A stretch of 11,209 nt of DNA from assembly GCA_905197435.1 (NCBI GenBank), contig CAJJYX010000105.1, positions 1 through 11,209 on the forward strand. Direction: 5' to 3'. Within the stretch, counting starts at the first letter, position 1, and every line of letters begins with the position of its first letter. Origin of the DNA: an uncultured Bacteroides sp. Lineage in GTDB: Bacteria > Bacteroidota > Bacteroidia > Bacteroidales > Bacteroidaceae. The position numbers were made by a program, and so were the translations under genes. Below, piece by piece: positions 6,889 through 11,209 of this stretch. The notes beneath the pieces are model-generated. The model was given only the letters and a program-made list of their open reading frames with translations, was not told the DNA's origin and ran no database searches.

Positions 6889-7055
6889 GTTTATCTTTAG
6901 GAGCAATAAAGATAATGCAGACTGAACGTAACCAAGCTTGCTTGAAATTGCTTAGGTACAGTTTATCTTCTGCAAAGATAGCGCAAACCGAAAGCAGTAC
7001 AAAATAAGCTTGCTTATTTTTATTGTTTAGTTACAGCTTATCTTATCTGAAGGTA
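6889..7055. repeat. Imperfect tandem duplication of 72-75 bp, two units plus a partial third
   Basis: Unit 1 is 6889-6960 (72 bp), unit 2 is 6961-7035 (75 bp), and a partial third copy begins at 7036. Shared blocks occur in the same order: GTTTATCTT (6889 and 6961; GCTTATCTT at 7036), AAAGATAnnGCAnACnGAA (6908-6926 and 6974-6992, 15 of 19 identical), AAGCTTGCTT (6934-6943 and 7006-7015, identical) and TTGYTTAGKTACA (6948-6960 and 7023-7035, 11 of 13 identical). The units differ by small gaps between blocks. This is an old local duplication in which conserved blocks are separated by diverged spacers. Confidence 0.75.
6973..7003 (-). promoter_or_regulatory. folC promoter (Bacteroidota -33/-7 type)
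   Basis: Read on the minus strand, TATCTTTG (complement of 6973-6980) is a perfect TAnnTTTG -7 box, and TTTG (complement of 7000-7003) lies 19 bases upstream as a -33 element. This is the known primary-sigma promoter architecture of Bacteroides. It points toward folC and predicts a start shortly below 6970 and a leader of roughly 125 bases. It lies inside unit 2 of the tandem duplication; the matching place in unit 1 has TATCTTTA and no TTTG, so only unit 2 looks like a working promoter. Confidence 0.7.
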
Positions 7056-7072
7056 TTAACAATTTAAATCTA

Positions 7073-8404
7073 ATGAGTATGGGAGCTAAGAAAAATTTTG
7101 TGATTGATACGAACGTGATCCTTCACGATTATAACTGTCTGAAGAATTTCCAAGAGAATGACATTTATCTTCCCATCGTAGTCCTTGAAGAACTGGATAA
7201 ATTCAAGAAGGGCAATGAGCAGATTAATTTCAATGCCCGTGAGTTTGTCCGTGAACTTGATTTGATTACTGATGACAATCTGTTCACCAAAGGGGCACTG
7301 TTGGGCGAAGGCCTGGGGCGTCTGTTTGTAGTGGCAGGCATGGTGGATTCTCCCCGGGTATGCGATTCTTTCCCCGAACGTATTCCCGACCATCAGATTT
7401 TGTCGGTAGTAGACTGGCTTTCCACAAAAAAGCCCCAGATGAAGACCATCCTTGTCACGAAAGATGTGAATCTGCGTATGAAGGCGCGTTCCATCGGTTT
7501 GCTGTGCGAGGACTATATCAATGATAAGGTAGCCAATGTGGATATATTCGAAAAGTCAAATGAAGTGTTCGAGGGCATTGATCCTACCCTGATTGACTGC
7601 ATTTATTCCTCCAAAGAAGGGCTCGACATCAGCGAGTTCGATTTTAAGGACGTCGTTCGTCCCAATGAATGCTTTGTGTTGAAGAGTGACCGCAGCAGCG
7701 TACTCGCACGCTATAATCCCTTTACGCATTCGGTTTGCAGGGTCAACAAGACAAAAAATTACGGCATCGAGCCGCGCAATGCCGAACAGAGCTTTGCCTT
7801 TGAGGTGCTGAATGACCCGAACATCAAGTTGGTTGCTCTGACCGGCAAGGCAGGAACCGGTAAAACATTGCTGGCACTGGCTGCTGCATTGGGAAAGCTT
7901 ACTGATTATAAGCAGATTCTTCTGGCACGTCCCATCGTGGCTCTATCCAACAAGGATCTTGGATTCCTTCCCGGTGATGCCAATGAGAAGGTGGCTCCTT
8001 ACATGCAGCCTTTGTTCGATAATTTGAATGTAATCAAAAATCAGTTCGCTTCCAATTCCTCTGAAGTGAAACGCTTGGAGGATATGCAAAAAAGCGGACA
8101 ATTGGTTATCGAGGCTCTGGCCTTTATCCGTGGGCGTAGCTTGAGTGAGACTTACTGTATTATTGATGAAGCCCAGAATCTGACTCCGCATGAGATAAAG
8201 ACCATCATCACCCGTGCCGGCGAAGGTACAAAAATGGTGTTTACCGGTGATATTCAGCAGATAGATCAGCCATATTTGGACAGCCAGTCCAACGGACTTG
8301 TTTATATGATAGACCGCATGAGAGACCAGAATCTGTTTGCTCATGTCAATCTGGTAAAGGGAGAGCGCAGCCAGTTGAGCGAGTTGGCAAGTAACCTGAT
8401 GTAA
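7073..8404 (+). CDS. PIN domain plus PhoH-like ATPase fusion protein
   Basis: The 443-residue protein joins an N-terminal PIN nuclease domain to a C-terminal PhoH-type P-loop ATPase, the PhoH2/YlaK-like architecture. The PIN domain (about 8-150) starts with FVIDTNVILHD and keeps acidic residues at Asp12, Glu40, Asp106 (PDHQIL) and Asp131 (VTKDVNLR), the usual metal-binding set. The ATPase has Walker A GKAGTGKT (258-265), Walker B IIDEAQN (Asp365, Glu366) and the downstream FTGDIQQID motif shared with superfamily 1 helicase-like enzymes. Studied members of this architecture are reported to unwind and cleave RNA, so a cytosolic RNA-processing role is plausible; the native target here is unknown. 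The ATG at 7073 is used; an in-frame ATG at 7079 is also possible. It is divergent from folC, monocistronic, and followed by a terminator. No small antitoxin-like gene is seen immediately upstream. Confidence 0.93.
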   Translation: MSMGAKKNFVIDTNVILHDYNCLKNFQENDIYLPIVVLEELDKFKKGNEQINFNAREFVRELDLITDDNLFTKGALLGEGLGRLFVVAGMVDSPRVCDSFPERIPDHQILSVVDWLSTKKPQMKTILVTKDVNLRMKARSIGLLCEDYINDKVANVDIFEKSNEVFEGIDPTLIDCIYSSKEGLDISEFDFKDVVRPNECFVLKSDRSSVLARYNPFTHSVCRVNKTKNYGIEPRNAEQSFAFEVLNDPNIKLVALTGKAGTGKTLLALAAALGKLTDYKQILLARPIVALSNKDLGFLPGDANEKVAPYMQPLFDNLNVIKNQFASNSSEVKRLEDMQKSGQLVIEALAFIRGRSLSETYCIIDEAQNLTPHEIKTIITRAGEGTKMVFTGDIQQIDQPYLDSQSNGLVYMIDRMRDQNLFAHVNLVKGERSQLSELASNLM

Positions 8405-8438
8405 CGGAAGTCATATTTTCCAGGGTAAAACTATTTCT

Positions 8439-8484
8439 ATCCCGCTTTCAGACTGTTAAAACAGTGGAAGCGGGATGGCTTTTT
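8439..8484 (+). terminator. Intrinsic terminator after the PIN-PhoH gene
   Basis: ATCCCGCTT (8439-8447) pairs perfectly with AAGCGGGAT (8468-8476). The stem continues through a T-G and a C-G pair, with an upper ACTGTT/AACAGT arm (8452-8457 with 8460-8465) above a two-base bulge. The hairpin is followed by GGCTTTTT (8477-8484). GC-rich base, long stem and T-run together make this a strong rho-independent terminator, 35 bases after the stop codon. Confidence 0.9.
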
Positions 8485-8550
8485 GTGGACGATAAATACT
8501 TGTTATAACATTTTTTTATCTTTTTCTTCTCCGTTTCAACCAAAATAGTG

Positions 8551-8558
8551 TATCTTTG
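8551..8558 (+). promoter_or_regulatory. Promoter -7 box of the 4,6-dehydratase gene
   Basis: TATCTTTG is a perfect TAnnTTTG box 30 bases before the ATG at 8589, predicting a short leader of about 20-25 bases. No TTTG sits at the -33 position; that region is pyrimidine-rich. The box overlaps an in-frame TTG at 8556, which rules that TTG out as a start codon. Confidence 0.65.
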
Positions 8559-8588
8559 CCTCGCCTAAAAACAAAACTGTCAAGCGAA

Positions 8589-10490
8589 ATGAAGCGAAAT
8601 TTTTTTCATCGGTATCTTTCCGCAAAAGTGCTTCCAATATGGACTATTCTATTGATAGATGTATTTATCATCGTCATATCCAGCTTGTTGGCCTATGCTC
8701 TTCGATATGATTTCAGGAGTATCTTTTTAGAATCCTCTACCATTGACAAAACCATTTTATGGACGGTTGTTGTCAACCTTATTTTCTTCCGTGTATTCCG
8801 TACCTATTCCAATGTGCTGCGCTTTTCTTCCTTTGTGGATATCATGCGCATTTTTGTGTCATTGACGGTATCGTATGCACTGCTGATGATAACGAGTGTC
8901 CTGACGGAAAGCTATTTGGAGTTTAACTTGGCTCCGGTCAGCGTGCTTTTCATGTCCTACATTATAAGTTTTGCCATGATGGCATGCTCCCGTGTGGTTG
9001 TCAAGACCTTCTTCGAGGCGCTGAACTTCGACGGTACCCACAGTGCCAATGTGTTCATTTACGGTGCCAAGGAGGCCGGAGTCAATATTGCCAAGGCATT
9101 GCGTGTCAACCTGCGTAATCACTACCGTCTGCGTGGATTCATTGCAGATGAACCTGAACTGATTAACAAGGTAATGATGGGTGTCAAGGTGTTCCCTAAC
9201 GATGATTCGTTGATAGATGTACTGAACGACCGCGATGTGCAGATCATCATCATTTCTCCCGCCAAGATGGAGGTATTGAAGAAATCCGATATGGCTGACC
9301 GCTTGCTGATGCACAATATCAAACTGATGACCGCACCCCCTTTAAGCGAGTGGAACGGTCAGGCGTTGAGCCGCACGCAGTTGAAAGAAATCCAGATCGA
9401 GGATCTTCTTCAACGCAGCCCTATCGAAATAGACATACATAAGGTTGCCTCGCATCTGGAGGGCAAACGTGTGATGATTACGGGTGCCGCCGGCTCCATC
9501 GGTAGCGAGATCATGCGTCAGGTAGCTTCGTTCAATCCATACAAGCTTATTTTAGTAGACCAGGCCGAAACTCCTCTGCACGATATTCGTTTGGAACTTC
9601 AAGACCGTTGGCGCGACATCGATGCCGAAACAATCATAGCCGACATTTCCAATCCCACGCGCATGGAGGACATCTTCAGGGAGTTCAAGCCTCAGTATAT
9701 TTTCCATGCTGCCGCCTACAAGCATGTTCCGATGATGGAGGACAACGTTTCCGAGTCTATCCAAGTAAACGTATTCGGTACGCGTACTGTCGCCGATCTT
9801 GCCGTGAAATATGGTGCCGAGAAGTTCGTGATGATTTCTACGGACAAGGCTGTTAATCCGACAAACGTGATGGGCTGTTCCAAACGTATCTGTGAGATTT
9901 ACGTGCAGTCTCTCGCGAAGAAGTTACAGAAGGAGGGAGGCCATGTCACTCAGTTCATCACTACGCGCTTTGGCAATGTTTTGGGTTCCAACGGTTCTGT
10001 CATCCCCCGTTTCCGTGACCAGATTCAACGCGGTGGTCCGGTGACGGTGACCCATCCTGAGATTATCCGTTACTTCATGACCATCCCCGAGGCTTGTCGT
10101 CTTGTCCTTGAGGCCGGCAGTATGGGCAATGGTGGTGAAATCTATATCTTCGACATGGGTAAACCGGTGAAGATTGTGGATCTTGCCAAACGCATGATCA
10201 GTCTTTCCGGCCGCACGGATGTGAAGATTGAGTTTACCGGTCTCCGTCATGGTGAGAAGCTCTACGAGGAACTCCTGAATGTGAAGGAGCTTACAAAACC
10301 CACCTACCATGAGAAGATTATGATTGCTACGGTGCGTGAGTATGATTATGACGAGGTGAAAGAGCGTATTCAGAAGCTGATTGATGTAAGCTATACCTAT
10401 GACCAGATGAAGATTGTTGCTGCCATGAAGGATCTTGTTCCTGAGTTTGTGAGCAAGAATTCCTGCTTTGAGGCGCTGGACAAGAAATAG
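8589..10490 (+). CDS. Membrane nucleotide-sugar 4,6-dehydratase (WbpM/FlaA1/CapD-like polysaccharide biosynthesis protein)
   Basis: Members of this family are NAD(P)-dependent extended SDR enzymes that convert UDP-GlcNAc or related nucleotide sugars to 4-keto-6-deoxy intermediates for capsule, O-antigen or protein glycans. The 633-residue protein has four N-terminal membrane segments (about 15-37, 55-70, 85-105, 116-134), a Rossmann-like domain (about 153-260, starting NVFIYGAKEAGV) and a C-terminal dehydratase domain. There, GAAGSIGS (299-306) binds the cofactor, HAAAYKHVPMMEDN is the family segment, and STDKAVNPTNVMGCSK (417-432) holds the catalytic Ser417/Met428/Lys432 set; Met replaces the usual SDR Tyr, as known for WbpM-type enzymes. 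ATG 8589 is chosen; an in-frame TTG at 8556 lies inside the promoter box. It has its own promoter and no glycosyltransferase neighbours, so it may supply a general sugar precursor rather than one capsule locus. The exact substrate is not decided by sequence; capD or wbpM would be loose names. Confidence 0.92.
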   Translation: MKRNFFHRYLSAKVLPIWTILLIDVFIIVISSLLAYALRYDFRSIFLESSTIDKTILWTVVVNLIFFRVFRTYSNVLRFSSFVDIMRIFVSLTVSYALLMITSVLTESYLEFNLAPVSVLFMSYIISFAMMACSRVVVKTFFEALNFDGTHSANVFIYGAKEAGVNIAKALRVNLRNHYRLRGFIADEPELINKVMMGVKVFPNDDSLIDVLNDRDVQIIIISPAKMEVLKKSDMADRLLMHNIKLMTAPPLSEWNGQALSRTQLKEIQIEDLLQRSPIEIDIHKVASHLEGKRVMITGAAGSIGSEIMRQVASFNPYKLILVDQAETPLHDIRLELQDRWRDIDAETIIADISNPTRMEDIFREFKPQYIFHAAAYKHVPMMEDNVSESIQVNVFGTRTVADLAVKYGAEKFVMISTDKAVNPTNVMGCSKRICEIYVQSLAKKLQKEGGHVTQFITTRFGNVLGSNGSVIPRFRDQIQRGGPVTVTHPEIIRYFMTIPEACRLVLEAGSMGNGGEIYIFDMGKPVKIVDLAKRMISLSGRTDVKIEFTGLRHGEKLYEELLNVKELTKPTYHEKIMIATVREYDYDEVKERIQKLIDVSYTYDQMKIVAAMKDLVPEFVSKNSCFEALDKK

Positions 10491-10496
10491 AATGTG

Positions 10497-10531
10497 TAAT
10501 ATTCAGGCGCGTAATCCGCGCCTGAATATTA
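10497..10531. terminator. Hairpin between convergent genes, possible bidirectional terminator
   Basis: TAATATTCAGGCGCG (10497-10511) is perfectly complementary to CGCGCCTGAATATTA (10517-10531): a 15-bp stem with a 5-base TAATC loop, starting 7 bases after the dehydratase stop and ending 33 bases before the end of the minus-strand gene. Neither side has a T-run, so strength as a rho-independent terminator is uncertain. Its position between two tails supports a role in 3'-end formation or mRNA protection for both transcripts. Confidence 0.7.
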
Positions 10532-10563
10532 GTATCAAAGCCTCTTATATGCCTCGGTCCCTT

Positions 10564-11209
10564 TTACTCGTGGTGTGAAGAGAAGTATTTCAAGAACTGT
10601 GTACGTTCGAAGGTATTGACTCCCTTTGGGTCATTTACGTTCAGAATGCCTTTGAACCGGTCTATGGTTTCCATGCCTTTGCGTTCCATCCACATGTTGA
10701 GGAAGCGGATGTACTCTTCAATGACGGTAGCCGAATTCTGATAAAGCACACTGCATATTTCTACGGCCGAAGCGCCTGCCAATATTGCCTTGACAACACC
10801 TTCGGGTGAGTGGATACCACCGGAAGCCACATAATCCAGCTTGTTTACGGCTGCCGAAGCGATGCCGATCCAGCGCAAGGCTTTGGACAAATCAGCCTCA
10901 TTGCTGAATATATTGCCGGACACCTGTGTCATCTTCTCAATGTTGATATCCGGTTGATAGAAGCGGTTGAACAGCACTACTGCAGCGGCACCGTTGGCGT
11001 ATAGCTGGTCTATCAGGGCTATCGGGTTGGTCAGATTGTCACCCAGCTTCATGATGACGGGAATTTTGACCGTCTTCTTGATGTGGCTCAGGATGTCAAT
11101 GTGGCGTTGCTCGAAAGCTCCGTAAGTATATTGTACGTCTGTCTGCAGTGCAAGGACATTGATTTCCAGTGCGTCTGCACCGGCTTCTTCTATTTTGGCG
11201 GCAAATTCC
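10564..11209 (-). CDS. Dihydroorotate dehydrogenase-like FMN protein, 5'-truncated
   Basis: The frame reads on the minus strand from the right window edge to a TAA at 10564-10566, so the N-terminal part is missing; the ATG at 11052 is internal. About 214 codons are visible. The sequence resembles the PyrD-like TIM-barrel flavoprotein group often annotated as dihydroorotate dehydrogenase-like: GADALEINVLALQTDV, then YGAFEQRHIDIL, the strand IPVIMKLGDN, AAAVVLFNRFYQPDINIE, and the FMN phosphate-binding part ASGGIHSPEGVVKAILAGASAVEICSVLY. The C-terminal tail (WMERKGMETIDRFKGIL) also fits that group. The known relatives use FMN, but whether this subgroup oxidises dihydroorotate is not established to my knowledge, so I withhold the symbol pyrD. 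No other pyrimidine gene is in view. It converges on the dehydratase gene with a hairpin between the two. Confidence 0.85.
   Translation of the reverse strand, partial: EFAAKIEEAGADALEINVLALQTDVQYTYGAFEQRHIDILSHIKKTVKIPVIMKLGDNLTNPIALIDQLYANGAAAVVLFNRFYQPDINIEKMTQVSGNIFSNEADLSKALRWIGIASAAVNKLDYVASGGIHSPEGVVKAILAGASAVEICSVLYQNSATVIEEYIRFLNMWMERKGMETIDRFKGILNVNDPKGVNTFERTQFLKYFSSHHE

Larger units (their letters stand above)
6842..7072. promoter_or_regulatory. Divergent folC / PIN-PhoH intergenic region
   Basis: This 231-bp region holds the folC promoter (minus), a possible plus-strand -7 box (TAAATTTG, 6882-6889, without a matching -33 element) and an imperfect tandem duplication (6889-7055). 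It also has several small hairpins: GGGAG/CTCCC (6860-6864 with 6875-6879), TTATCTTT/AAAGATAA (6891-6898 with 6908-6915), TATCTT/AAGATA (6964-6969 with 6975-6980) and AAAATAAG/CTTATTTT (7001-7008 with 7013-7020). No open frame here looks coding. The density of dyads in both directions suggests regulatory DNA or structured leaders, but no known riboswitch class is recognisable to me. Confidence 0.65.

Noticed and set aside
6882..6889. TAAATTTG as the PIN-PhoH promoter
   Set aside because: It matches TAnnTTTG, but the -33 position is G-rich with no TTTG and the leader would be about 180 bases; mentioned within the intergenic entry but not called separately.
8556..8588. TTG start extending the dehydratase by 11 residues
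   Set aside because: The TTG lies within the TATCTTTG promoter box, so it would be upstream of or at the transcription start.

Overview
The window reads as a chromosomal housekeeping segment from a member of the Bacteroidales, most likely Bacteroides or a close relative. The reasons are the family-level look of all the proteins, AT-rich start regions with no clear Shine-Dalgarno sequences, and two perfect TAnnTTTG -7 boxes (TATCTTTG) placed sensibly upstream of genes, which is the Bacteroidota primary-sigma signature. I see no phage, insertion sequence, tRNA, rRNA or CRISPR array.

Layout. Positions 1-5036 hold a co-directional plus-strand cluster: the 3' part of coaBC (coenzyme A synthesis), recN (DNA break repair), an rlmB-type rRNA 2'-O-methyltransferase, and an exported protein that joins a degenerate trypsin/HtrA-like domain to TPR repeats. 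The last two genes are 3 bp apart. A strong hairpin terminator (5055-5085) closes the cluster. Next comes ridA (5246-5620, plus), which runs tail-to-tail into folC (5588-6841, minus) with a 33-bp coding overlap. folC and a PIN-PhoH ATPase gene (7073-8404, plus) are divergent and share a 231-bp intergenic region. That region contains an imperfect tandem duplication of about 72-75 bp plus a partial third copy, and a good folC promoter. After a terminator (8439-8484), a stand-alone membrane nucleotide-sugar 4,6-dehydratase of the WbpM/FlaA1/CapD type (8589-10490) has its own promoter. It converges on a truncated dihydroorotate-dehydrogenase-like gene (minus, 10564 to the right edge), with a 15-bp perfect hairpin between the two stops.

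How the genes work together. They do not form one pathway. coaBC and folC serve cofactor synthesis, recN repair, rlmB ribosome maturation, ridA clearance of reactive enamines/imines, and the dehydratase surface-glycan sugar supply. The TPR protein and the PIN-PhoH protein are the least understood.

Most unusual observations: the duplicated folC-phoH intergenic unit, the predicted loss of two of three catalytic residues in the HtrA-like domain of the TPR protein, the ridA/folC coding overlap, and short AT-rich repeat/hairpin sequences in both gaps flanking recN. I do not see convincing evidence of a new multi-gene system. Two start sites that a longest-ORF reading would place too early (recN, dehydratase) are corrected here.
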